A stretch of DNA of 64,000 bases from JABFXX01 sp036489755 (GTDB taxonomy: Bacteria; Myxococcota_A; Polyangia; Haliangiales; Haliangiaceae). The position numbers were made by a program, and so were the translations under genes. Shown here one piece after another: positions 1-7,430 of this stretch. Numbering within the stretch: position 1 is the stretch's first letter; every line of letters starts with the position of its first letter. A model generated the notes under the pieces. The model worked only from the letters and a program-made list of their open reading frames with translations, was not told the DNA's origin and ran no database searches. The stretch lies in NCBI GenBank assembly GCA_036489755.1, contig DASXFD010000032.1:62001-126000 (forward strand). Reading direction: 5' to 3'.

Positions 1-1
1 G

Positions 2-199
2 CTGCTCTGGGATGCGCGCGTGATTCGCAGTCCCGAGCTCGAGGTGCCGCACCCGCGGCTGATCGAACGAAGGTTCGCGCTCGAGCCGCTGATCGATCTG
101 TTCGGCGAAGCGCACGACGTCCCCGGCGCCGGCACCCTCGGCGAGCTCGCGGCGCGCGTTCGCGATCAGGTCGTCGAGCGGATCGACGAGCGCTGGTGA
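2..199 (+). CDS. folK: folK, 3' end (HPPK), partial
   Basis: This is the C-terminal 65 residues of a 6-hydroxymethyl-7,8-dihydropterin pyrophosphokinase, the folate-pathway enzyme that moves pyrophosphate from ATP to the pterin. The gene enters from the left edge of the window, so its start is not visible. The fragment reads LLWDARVIRSPELEVPHPRL then IERRFALEPL, which matches the family's end signature (D-LLW-...-LPHPR-...-R-FVL-PL). It ends TGA at 197-199 and overlaps the converging helicase gene by 34 bases. Identification rests on this short but characteristic segment. Confidence 0.8.
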   Translation: MLWDARVIRSPELEVPHPRLIERRFALEPLIDLFGEAHDVPGAGTLGELAARVRDQVVERIDERW

Positions 200-2193
200 G
201 CCCACCAGCGGCGCGCTTGCTCGAGCGTCGACGTGCGAGGCAAACCGGCCGGCAGCGTATCGGTGAACGCGCGGCCGTAGCTGCGCGTCACGATGCGTTG
301 ATCGAGCACGGCGACGATGCCGCGATCGTCGCGGCGCCGGATCAAGCGGCCGAAGCCTTGCTTGAGCGCGAGCGCGGCGGCGGGCAGCTGCACGGTCTGG
401 AACGGATCCTCGCCGAGCTCGGCGCGTGCCTGCATGCGCGCCGCGACGAGCGGATCGGTGTGCGGCGCGAACGGCAGCTTGTCGATCACGACGAGCTCGA
501 GCGCGTCGCCGGGCACGTCGACGCCTTCCCAGAACGACGCGGTCCCGAACAGCACGGCGCCGGGCGTCGCGCGAAACCGATCGACGAGGCTCGCCCGCGG
601 CGCGTCGCCTTGCACGAGCAGCGGATACGGCAGGTCGGCGAGGTTTGCCGCGGCCTCGCGCAGCGCGCGGTGCGACGTGAACAGCAAGAATGCGCGGCCG
701 CCGGTGAGCGCGAGTAGCTCGCGCGTGCGAGCGCACGTGGCTTCGGTCCATGCCGGATCGCTGGGCAGCGGCAGATCGCGCGGCACGTAGAGCATCGCCT
801 GGCGGGCGTAGTCGAACGGCGACGCGACGATCAGCTCGGCCGCATCGTCGAGCCCGAGCCGCGCGCGCTGGTACGTGAAGTCGGGCGCTGCGACCGCGAG
901 CTGATCGGCGGTGACCATCGGCAGCGTGCCGCGCGCGAGCTGCACGGCGGGCGCGGTCGCGAGCGTCGCCGACGTGAAGATCGGCGTCGGGCCCGACGTC
1001 ACGACGTGCCGGCGCACGAGCTCGGCGACGTCGATCGGCGATGCGGTGAGCAGCGTGCCGGTCGGCCGCGTCTCGCCCCAGTACACGACCTTCTTGCGGC
1101 GCTGCTCGGCGATCGTCGCGAGATCGTCGCGCAGCTCGCGTGCCCGGCGTGCGAGGCCGTTGAGCGACGCACGCGCGCCGGCATCGGCATCCTCTTCTTC
1201 GTCGGGCGGCGGTTCGGCCTCGGCCTCGGCCACGCGCGCGAGATCTTCGAGCGCGGTGTCGAGCCGGAACCACGCATGCTCGCGATCGGGTTGCTCGAAC
1301 AGATCCGGCGGCAGCGGGACGCGGTCGTCGCCGCCGGCTTGCGCGGCGAGCAGCGCGCCGCGGATCAGCGCGAACAGTGCGACGCCGGCGCGCTCGACGG
1401 CCTGGATCGTGTCGTCGGCGGCGCGGCCGGTCCACAACGGCATGCGCGCGAGCCCGAGATGCGCGTCGCGGACGAGCTGGCCGAGCTTGTGCGTCGAGAT
1501 CCGCGCGCCGAAGTGCTCGGTCGCGACGTCTTCGAGCTGATGCGCCTCGTCGAAGATCACCGCGTCGTGATCGGGCAGCACGCGCGCGCCGGGATGGTTC
1601 GCACGCAGCGCGCGGTCGGCAAAATACAAGTGATGGTTGACGAGGATCAGATCGGCTTTTTCGGCGAGCCGACGCGCCTGCGTGACGAAGCAGCGCTCGA
1701 AGTACGGACAGCGCGGCCCGACGCGCGCGTCGGGCGTGGTCGTGACCTCGGTCCACAGCGGCGATGATTCGGGAAGCCACTCGACCTCGGCGCGATCGCC
1801 GGTCTCGGTGTGCTCGGCCCAGTCGCGCAGCTCGTCCGCCTGCGGATCGCGCGTCTCGGCGAGCCGGCGCCGGCACACGTAGTTGTTGACGCCCTTCAGC
1901 ACGACGGCGGTGAACGGCCTGCCGACGATCATGCGCAGGAGCGGAATGTCGTTGCGCGCGATCTGATCTTGGAGTGCGCGGGTTCCCGTGGACACCACGA
2001 CGCGCTTGCCCGATTGCAGCGCCGGCACGAGATACGCGAGCGTCTTGCCGGTGCCGGTGCCCGCCTCGACGATGAGCGGCCGGCCGTCGTCGAGCGCGCG
2101 CACGACCGCCTCCGACATCGCGCGCTGCTCGGGCCGATCTTCGTAGTGCGGGATCGCCTGGGCGAGCGCGCCGCCCGGCGCGAGGATGGTCAT
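166..2193 (-). CDS. dinG: DinG/XPD-type ATP-dependent DNA helicase
   Basis: A superfamily 2 helicase of about 675 residues, expected to unwind DNA 5'-3' in damage or R-loop processing. Visible motifs: Walker A AGTGTGKT (about residues 44-51), DEAH box in AVIFDEAHQ (about 215-218), and the C-terminal motif VI segment GFGRLIRRRDDRG. Candidate Fe-S ligands are C107, C162 and C168. A fourth cysteine, usual in the cluster domain, is not obvious. The ATG at 2193 overlaps the hisIE stop as ATGA, so translation is probably coupled to hisIE. The frame stays open upstream to 2940, but that part lies over hisIE in another frame and lacks helicase features. Confidence 0.85.
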   Translation of the reverse strand: MTILAPGGALAQAIPHYEDRPEQRAMSEAVVRALDDGRPLIVEAGTGTGKTLAYLVPALQSGKRVVVSTGTRALQDQIARNDIPLLRMIVGRPFTAVVLKGVNNYVCRRRLAETRDPQADELRDWAEHTETGDRAEVEWLPESSPLWTEVTTTPDARVGPRCPYFERCFVTQARRLAEKADLILVNHHLYFADRALRANHPGARVLPDHDAVIFDEAHQLEDVATEHFGARISTHKLGQLVRDAHLGLARMPLWTGRAADDTIQAVERAGVALFALIRGALLAAQAGGDDRVPLPPDLFEQPDREHAWFRLDTALEDLARVAEAEAEPPPDEEEDADAGARASLNGLARRARELRDDLATIAEQRRKKVVYWGETRPTGTLLTASPIDVAELVRRHVVTSGPTPIFTSATLATAPAVQLARGTLPMVTADQLAVAAPDFTYQRARLGLDDAAELIVASPFDYARQAMLYVPRDLPLPSDPAWTEATCARTRELLALTGGRAFLLFTSHRALREAAANLADLPYPLLVQGDAPRASLVDRFRATPGAVLFGTASFWEGVDVPGDALELVVIDKLPFAPHTDPLVAARMQARAELGEDPFQTVQLPAAALALKQGFGRLIRRRDDRGIVAVLDQRIVTRSYGRAFTDTLPAGLPRTSTLEQARRWWAHQRSSIRSTT

Positions 2194-2825
2194 CGCGAGG
2201 CTTTCTCGACGTGGCCGCTCGTGCCGAACCGGCGCGCGAGCTCGGCTTCGACGCGCTCGAACGGCACGCCCCGCGCGACGAGCCCGACCATCACGTGAAA
2301 CAGCAGATCGGCGGTCTCGTGCACGACCTTGTCGTCGTCGCCGGTCGGGAGCTCGGCGGCGAGCTCGCCGTGCTCTTCGGCGATCTTCGCGAGGATCTTC
2401 GGCATGCCGGCGACGAGCAGCGACTTCGTGTAGCTCTGCTCGACTGTCGAATCGCGGCGCGACGCGATCACGCGATCGACGCGCTCGAAGATGTTCGCGG
2501 TATCGGCCGCGGGCTCGCCGTCGAGCGTGCGATAGAAGCAGCTGCGCTCGCCGGTGTGACATGCCGGGCCACGCGGCCGGACGATCGCGAGCAGCGTATC
2601 GGCATCGCAGTCGACGCGCAGCTCGACGAGCTCGAGCGTGTTGCCGGACGTCTCGCCCTTCTTCCACAACATCTTGCGCGAGCGCGACCAGAAATGAACG
2701 ACGCCGGTCTCGCGCGTGAGGCGAAGCGCGTCGGCGTTCATCCACGCGACCATGAGCACGGTGCCGCGAGCGACGTCTTGAACGACGCACGGCACGAGCC
2801 CACCGTCGTCGAACACCGGCTCCAT
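2190..2825 (-). CDS. hisIE: Bifunctional HisI/HisE: phosphoribosyl-AMP cyclohydrolase / phosphoribosyl-ATP pyrophosphohydrolase
   Basis: A fusion of two histidine-pathway enzymes. HisE hydrolyses PR-ATP to PR-AMP and HisI opens the adenine ring. The N-terminal half shows the cyclohydrolase metal motifs (VDCDAD, then CHTGERSCFYRTL). The C-terminal half is the all-helical pyrophosphohydrolase (LAKIAEEHGELAAEL, VVHETADLLFHVMV). ATG 2825 is chosen because a TTGACA (2859-2854), a 17-nt spacer and a -10-like GAATGT (2836-2831) would start the mRNA about there. ATG 2834 is the other choice (214 residues). The gene is apart from hisBHAF, separated by the plus-strand RibD-like gene. Confidence 0.9.
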   Translation of the reverse strand: MEPVFDDGGLVPCVVQDVARGTVLMVAWMNADALRLTRETGVVHFWSRSRKMLWKKGETSGNTLELVELRVDCDADTLLAIVRPRGPACHTGERSCFYRTLDGEPAADTANIFERVDRVIASRRDSTVEQSYTKSLLVAGMPKILAKIAEEHGELAAELPTGDDDKVVHETADLLFHVMVGLVARGVPFERVEAELARRFGTSGHVEKASR

Positions 2826-2830
2826 GCCAT

Positions 2831-2859
2831 ACATTCGACGTCCGAGATCGCCGTGTCAA
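2831..2859 (-). promoter_or_regulatory. Predicted hisIE promoter (TTGACA-N17-GAATGT)
   Basis: On the minus strand a perfect TTGACA at 2859-2854 is followed by a 17-nt spacer and GAATGT at 2836-2831. Transcription would start at about 2825, the second in-frame ATG of hisIE, so the message would be nearly leaderless. The -10 match is weak; the -35 match is strong. Confidence 0.45.
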
Positions 2860-2938
2860 TAAAGCCCGTGCCCACACGCACACGGTTGGAAACCCCGGTG
2901 CGGGCGGCACGAGCTGGTGGTCTGCGGTAGAAGCAGCC

Positions 2939-3499
2939 ATGGGGAACGTGATCGCGAGCCTGTTCGTGACGCTCGACGGCGTGATGGAAGGGCCGAGTGC
3001 GCAGGATCCGTTTCCGCGATCCGGCTGGTCGGTGCCGTATTGGAGCGATCAGATCGCGCAGCTCAAGCGCGACGAGCTGTTCGCCGCCGACGCGCTGCTC
3101 CTCGGCCGCACGACGTACACCGGCTTCGCGCAGACCTGGCCGGGTCATATCGACGACCTCGGCTATGCCGATCGCATGAACGCGATGCCGAAGTGGATCG
3201 CGTCGAAGACGCTCCACAACGTCGAATGGACCGGTGCGCAGCTCCTCCGCGGCGATCTGCCAACCGAGGTCCGCCGGCTCAAGCAGCTGCTGCGCAACGA
3301 TCTACTGATCTTCGGCAGCCGCCGGCTCATCTACTCGCTGATGCCGCACGGCCTGATCGACGAGTATCGGTTGTTCGTCTGCCCGGTCATGATCGGCGCG
3401 GGCAAGAAGCTGTTCGACGACGTGAGGTTCCAGCTGACGCTCCACGAGTCGCGCCAGATCGGCGAGGTCACGCTCATGCGGTTGTTCCGGAAGGCCTGA
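2939..3499 (+). CDS. RibD C-terminal / dihydrofolate-reductase-fold protein
   Basis: A 186-residue protein of the RibD C-terminal domain family (DHFR fold, NADPH-dependent). These stand-alone proteins are often called dihydrofolate reductase family proteins and their substrates are mostly unknown. Typical segments are ASLFVTLDGVMEGP at the start, LLLGRTTYTGFAQTWP in the middle, LLIFGSRRLIYSLMPHGLIDE, and the closing VMIGAGKKLFDD. It sits alone on the plus strand inside the his genes and overlaps the hisF 3' end by 26 bases. A TAGAAG box lies 5 nt before its ATG. A role in histidine synthesis is not implied. Confidence 0.8.
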   Translation: MGNVIASLFVTLDGVMEGPSAQDPFPRSGWSVPYWSDQIAQLKRDELFAADALLLGRTTYTGFAQTWPGHIDDLGYADRMNAMPKWIASKTLHNVEWTGAQLLRGDLPTEVRRLKQLLRNDLLIFGSRRLIYSLMPHGLIDEYRLFVCPVMIGAGKKLFDDVRFQLTLHESRQIGEVTLMRLFRKA

Positions 3500-4241
3500 T
3501 CGCGAGCCCGCGCGCGGCGAGATGGCGCTTCGCATCGCCGATCGTGTGGCGCCCGAAATGGAAGATCGATGCGGCGAGCACGGCATCGGCGCCGGCGAGC
3601 AAGCCGGCCGCGAGATCGTCGAGGTTGCCGACGCCGCCCGACGCGATCACCGGGATCGTGACGGCCGTCGCGACGGCAGCTACGAGCTCGAGATCGTAGC
3701 CGGTGCCCGTGCCGTCGCGGTCCATGCTGGTCACGAGCAGCTCGCCCGCACCGAGCTCGGCGACGCGGCGGCACCAGTCGAGCACGTCGAGCCCTTCGGG
3801 CGTGCGGCCGCCGTGGCTGAAGACCTGCCAGCGGTCGCCGGCTCGTTTGGCGTCGACGGCGACGACGATCGCCTGGTTGCCGAACCGCGCGGCGATCTCG
3901 GCGACGAGCGACGGCGTGCGGATCGCGGCCGTGTTGACGGCGATCTTGTCGGCACCGGCTTCGAGCAAGCGCTCGGCATCGCCGACGGAGCGCACGCCAC
4001 CGCCGACCGTGAGCGGCGCGAAGACTTGATCGGCGGTGCGCGCGACCACGTCGACGAGCGTCGACCGGCCCTCCGGCGCCGCCGAGATGTCGAGGAAGCA
4101 GACCTCGTCGGCACCTTGTGCGTCGTACGCCGCGGCTTGCTCGACCGGATCGCCGGCGTCGCGCAGCTTCACGAAACGTGTGCCCTTCACGACGCGCCCG
4201 TCTTTGACGTCGAGGCAGGGAATGATTCGCCTAGCGAGCAT
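3474..4241 (-). CDS. hisF: Imidazole glycerol phosphate synthase, cyclase subunit HisF
   Basis: The (beta/alpha)8-barrel cyclase that works with HisH: ammonia from HisH is used to turn PRFAR into imidazole glycerol phosphate and AICAR. It has 255 residues, the usual length. The start MLARRIIPCLDVKDGRVVKG carries catalytic Asp 11. Other signatures are LTVGGGVRS, DKIAVNTAAI, TSMDRDGTGTGYDLEL (second catalytic Asp) and PVIASGGVG. The start overlaps the hisA end by 11 bases, as expected of a translationally coupled operon. Its last 26 bases overlap the RibD-like gene end to end. Confidence 0.95.
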   Translation of the reverse strand: MLARRIIPCLDVKDGRVVKGTRFVKLRDAGDPVEQAAAYDAQGADEVCFLDISAAPEGRSTLVDVVARTADQVFAPLTVGGGVRSVGDAERLLEAGADKIAVNTAAIRTPSLVAEIAARFGNQAIVVAVDAKRAGDRWQVFSHGGRTPEGLDVLDWCRRVAELGAGELLVTSMDRDGTGTGYDLELVAAVATAVTIPVIASGGVGNLDDLAAGLLAGADAVLAASIFHFGRHTIGDAKRHLAARGLAIRPSGTTA

Positions 4242-4950
4242 GGCTCGTCTCGGCAGCTTCGCGAATCGTGAATCGCTTGTCGTAGAGCGCGCGCCCGACG
4301 ACGACCGCGGCGATGCCGGCCTCGCGCAGCCGCGCGAGATCGTCGAGGCTGCCCACGCCGCCCGACGCGATCACTTCACACGGCACGGCAGCTGCGAGCT
4401 CGGCCGTGGCGGCGACGTTGGGCCCGACGTGCAAGCCGTCGCGTGCGACGTCGGTGTAGAGCAGCGCGGCGGCGCCCCAGCTCGCGGCACGTGCGCCGAG
4501 CTCGAGCGCGGTGACGTCGCCGGTCTGCGTCCAGCCGTCGACCGCGACGATGCCGTCTTTCGCGTCGACCGCGACGATCAGCTTGCCGGGATGAGCGCGG
4601 CACGCGGCCTCGACGAGCTCGGGCGAGCGCACGGCGGCGGTGCCGAGCACGACGTACGCGGCACCGAGCGCGAGCACGGCATCGATCGCGGCGCGGTCGC
4701 GAATGCCGCCGCCGACCTCGACCGGAATCGGGCACGCCGCGACGAGCTCGCGGATCAGCTCGGTCTGCTGCGGTGCGCCCGCGAACGCGCCGTCGAGATC
4801 GACGACGTGAAGCCGATCGGCGCCGCCGTTTGCGAAGTCACCGACGAGCTCGAGTGGATGCTCGCTGAACACCGTCGCGCGGTCGCGGCGGCCCGCTTCG
4901 AGGCGCACGGCCTTGCCGCCGAGCAGATCGATCGCCGGATAGACCTTCAC
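4231..4950 (-). CDS. hisA: HisA, phosphoribosylformimino-AICAR ribotide isomerase
   Basis: A (beta/alpha)8-barrel isomerase that opens the ProFAR aminoaldose to PRFAR, the HisF/HisH substrate. It has 239 residues. It begins VKVYPAIDLLGGKAVRLEAG, with the first catalytic Asp in AIDL, and shows VEVGGGIRD, YVVLGTAAV and the second catalytic Asp in LYTDVARDG. The GTG at 4950 overlaps the hisH stop as GTGA, which decides the start over a longer frame reaching 5013. Part of hisB-hisH-hisA-hisF. Confidence 0.94.
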   Translation of the reverse strand: MKVYPAIDLLGGKAVRLEAGRRDRATVFSEHPLELVGDFANGGADRLHVVDLDGAFAGAPQQTELIRELVAACPIPVEVGGGIRDRAAIDAVLALGAAYVVLGTAAVRSPELVEAACRAHPGKLIVAVDAKDGIVAVDGWTQTGDVTALELGARAASWGAAALLYTDVARDGLHVGPNVAATAELAAAVPCEVIASGGVGSLDDLARLREAGIAAVVVGRALYDKRFTIREAAETSHAR

Positions 4951-5528
4951 GCCGCGAGCTCGCGAAGCAGCTCGAGCCCGACCGCCTGGCTCTTCTCGGG
5001 ATGGAACTGACACGCGAACACGTTGCGCGCGCGGATCGCCGCACAGAACGTCACGCCGTGGTCGGCTTCGAGGCAGACGATGGAATGGTCGCTCGGCACC
5101 GCGTAGTACGAGTGCACGAAGTAGACGTGCTCGCCGTTCGCCGGGTGCGCGCCGGTCACGCGGTTCCAGCCCATGTGCGGGACTTTCAGCGCGCGATCGT
5201 CGGGACGAAATCGCACCACGCGGCCCGCGAAGATGCCCAACCCGTCGACGTCGCCTTCTTCGCTGTGCTCGAACAAGACTTGAAGCCCGAGGCAGATGCC
5301 GAGATACGGCACGCCTCGCGCGATCGCCTCGCGAAGCGGCGCTTCGAGGCCGCGCTCGGCGAGCCCGCGCATGAACATCGCGAACGCGCCTTGGCCGGGC
5401 ACGACGAGCTTGTCGGCGCGCCGCACGACGTCCGGATCGCGCGTGACGACCACGTCGGCGCCGACGTGCAAGAGGGCGCGCTCGACCGATCTCAAATTTC
5501 CCGAGCAGACGTCGACGATCGCGATCAC
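4947..5528 (-). CDS. hisH: Imidazole glycerol phosphate synthase, glutamine amidotransferase subunit HisH
   Basis: A class I glutamine amidotransferase of 193 residues that makes ammonia for HisF. The nucleophile is in the elbow GICLGLQVLFE, and the His-Glu pair is in CQFHPEKSQ near the end. The front reads VIAIVDVCSGNLRSVERAL, and the Gly-rich loop is VPGQGAFAMFM. The GTG at 5528 overlaps the hisB stop by four bases (GTGA). The frame is open much further upstream, but that part lies over hisB and is not part of the gene. Confidence 0.94.
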   Translation of the reverse strand: MIAIVDVCSGNLRSVERALLHVGADVVVTRDPDVVRRADKLVVPGQGAFAMFMRGLAERGLEAPLREAIARGVPYLGICLGLQVLFEHSEEGDVDGLGIFAGRVVRFRPDDRALKVPHMGWNRVTGAHPANGEHVYFVHSYYAVPSDHSIVCLEADHGVTFCAAIRARNVFACQFHPEKSQAVGLELLRELAA

Positions 5529-6121
5529 GCGGTCAGCGTGCCCTTCGTCGACGGCACGGCACCGCCGAGGCGCGGATCGATCCGCGTGGCGGCGTCGCAC
5601 GCGCGCGCGAACGCTTTGAAGATCACTTCGATCACGTGGTGCGCATTGCCGCCGTAGTGCAACAGCACGTGCAGGTTGCACTGGGCGCGAGTCGCGAACG
5701 CGCCGAAAAACTCTTTCGCGAGCTCGCAGTCGAACCCGCCGATCCATTTGCCCTCGAGCCCCTGCACGCGCCACACGAACGACGGCCGGCCGCAGAAGTC
5801 GATGGCGACCGTCGCGAGCACCTCGTCCATCGGCAAGGTCGCCGAGCCGTAGCGGACGATGCCGGCGCGGTCGCCGAGCGCTTGCTCGAACGCGTTGCCG
5901 AGCACGAGGCCGATGTCCTCGACGGTGTGATGGCCGTCGATCTCGGTGTCGCCGGTCGCGGCGATCGTCACGTCGAACACGCCGTGGCGCGCGAACGCGT
6001 CGAGCATGTGCGAGAGAAACGGCAGCGGCGTGGCAATCGACCGCACCCCCGTTCCGTCGAGATCGAGCTCGACGGCGATCTGGGTTTCCTTGGTGTTGCG
6101 CTCGAGCTTCGACCGACGCAC
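5525..6121 (-). CDS. hisB: Imidazoleglycerol-phosphate dehydratase HisB
   Basis: A monofunctional IGPD (about 198 residues) that dehydrates imidazole glycerol phosphate using manganese. The metal-binding repeats are seen as FLSHMLDAFARH, DGHHTVEDIGLVLG and LHYGGNAHHVIE. There is no HisB-N phosphatase domain. The GTG at 6121 is chosen because GGAG (6130-6127) lies 5 nt before it. GTG 6124 would suit a leaderless message from a minus-strand ATACAA box. An ATG at 6169 would overlap the divergent lipoprotein gene's start. First gene of the hisBHAF run. Confidence 0.92.
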   Translation of the reverse strand: MRRSKLERNTKETQIAVELDLDGTGVRSIATPLPFLSHMLDAFARHGVFDVTIAATGDTEIDGHHTVEDIGLVLGNAFEQALGDRAGIVRYGSATLPMDEVLATVAIDFCGRPSFVWRVQGLEGKWIGGFDCELAKEFFGAFATRAQCNLHVLLHYGGNAHHVIEVIFKAFARACDAATRIDPRLGGAVPSTKGTLTA

Positions 6122-6130
6122 CACAGCTCC

Positions 6131-6159
6131 TTGTATCAGCTCCGCACCGATCGTACAAC
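6131..6159. promoter_or_regulatory. Bidirectional promoter between hisB and a lipoprotein gene
   Basis: The 29 bases run from TTGTAT (6131-6136) to TACAAC (6154-6159) with a 17-nt spacer. TTGTA and TACAA are inverted copies, so the segment can be read as -35/-10 on either strand. On the plus strand the message would begin at about 6166-6168, right at the lipoprotein ATG. On the minus strand it would begin next to hisB. Confidence 0.4.
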
Positions 6160-6167
6160 GCTGCCCC

Positions 6168-7430
6168 ATGAAGGGTCATTGCGTGTTCGTGCTCGTCAGT
6201 CTTGCAGCGTGCGGCGGATCCAAGAAGCCGCCACCGGAGCCGGAGCACGATGTCGTTACCGCACCGCCTCCGCACAAAGAAACCGAAGAGGATCGCGCGA
6301 AGAAGCGGCACGACGCCGCGGTCGCGATCGTGCCGGAAGGCTCGAAGTGCCTGCCCGACGCGCTCAAAGCCAACAACGCGCCTCGCCTCGAGCTCGCCGG
6401 CGAAGGCTCCGATGCGGTGCTGTGCGCGGTCGATACCGATCCGTCGCGCCTGCTCGGGACGGTCGGCTGCTGGAGCATCGACCTCACGAACGTCGATCCG
6501 AAGACCAACACGCCGGGCCTGATCCCGCAGGACGCCGCGCCGCTGCCCGGTCACGACGTCGACGTGCTGCTCGATGGCAAGTGCGCGCGCGGGTTCTGCC
6601 TGTCCGACGACGCCAAGCTCCCCGACGACAAGATCGCGCACATGTCGTGGAGCCCCGACGGCAAGCAAGTCGCGGTGCTCGTCGGCGACGACATCACGCT
6701 GTTCGACGCCGGCACGAAGCAGAAGGTGTCGAGCTTCACGACGAAAGGCGACAAGGGGCCGACGGCGCCACCGGTCGCGGTGTACTTCACCGGCGACGCG
6801 CTCTTCATCGAGGGCCGCGACGACACCACCGACTCGGTCTGGGAGTTCAAGACCGACGGCACGCCGACCGGCGTGCTCACCCAGCTCGGCGGCAAGGGCG
6901 ACCAGCCGCTGTCGATCGTGAAGGGCTCGTTCTCGATCCTCCGCCCGGGCTTCGTCGCGCTCGCCGATCACGGCATGGAGACGCTGACCACGTACGAGGT
7001 CGCGACCGGCAAGCGCATCAAGGCAGTGCGCAAGGTTGGCAAGATCGCGTGCAAGTCGTCCGAGATCGACACGTACTACAAGGGCGGCGACAAGGTCACC
7101 GACAAGTGCCGCGCCGCACTCGACAAGACGTCGGCGCCGCTCGTCGGCGCGACCGCGGTGATGGGCAAGACGAACCTGCTCGTGGTGCTTCGCGGCCCGC
7201 GGCTCGGCGAGCTCGCCGTCCTCGAGCCGAGGTCGCTCACCGAGAGCAAGAAGGCGTTCCACTTGCCGTGGTGCGGCGCGGGCGATGCCTCGGGCGGCGC
7301 AGCGGCCGACGACAAGGAAGCGGCGCCTGCAGCGACCCGCGGCGCGGTCAAGAAGTCGGGCGACCCCGAAGATGGCGGCAACAAGACCGCGCCGAAGAAG
7401 TCCGGCGATCCCGAAGACGGCGGAAACTGA
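6168..7430 (+). CDS. Hypothetical lipoprotein with a WD40-like repeat segment
   Basis: A 420-residue predicted lipoprotein. The signal peptide MKGHCVFVLVSLAACGG carries a lipobox (LAAC), followed by a Pro-rich linker. The body has a beta-propeller-like stretch (HMSWSPDGKQVAVLVGDDITLF, about residues 158-180) as in WD40/PD40 proteins. The tail has two near-identical SGDPEDGGN copies and ends Lys/Pro-rich. The start ATG 6168 lies 8 nt after a TACAAC box. It converges on the GH13 gene with no base between the two stop codons. I do not recognise a specific function. Confidence 0.7.
   Translation: MKGHCVFVLVSLAACGGSKKPPPEPEHDVVTAPPPHKETEEDRAKKRHDAAVAIVPEGSKCLPDALKANNAPRLELAGEGSDAVLCAVDTDPSRLLGTVGCWSIDLTNVDPKTNTPGLIPQDAAPLPGHDVDVLLDGKCARGFCLSDDAKLPDDKIAHMSWSPDGKQVAVLVGDDITLFDAGTKQKVSSFTTKGDKGPTAPPVAVYFTGDALFIEGRDDTTDSVWEFKTDGTPTGVLTQLGGKGDQPLSIVKGSFSILRPGFVALADHGMETLTTYEVATGKRIKAVRKVGKIACKSSEIDTYYKGGDKVTDKCRAALDKTSAPLVGATAVMGKTNLLVVLRGPRLGELAVLEPRSLTESKKAFHLPWCGAGDASGGAAADDKEAAPAATRGAVKKSGDPEDGGNKTAPKKSGDPEDGGN

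Noticed and set aside
2194..2940. Open frame extending dinG upstream by about 250 codons
   Set aside because: It lies over hisIE on the same strand in another frame, is Arg-rich without helicase features, and a coupled ATG at 2193 exists.
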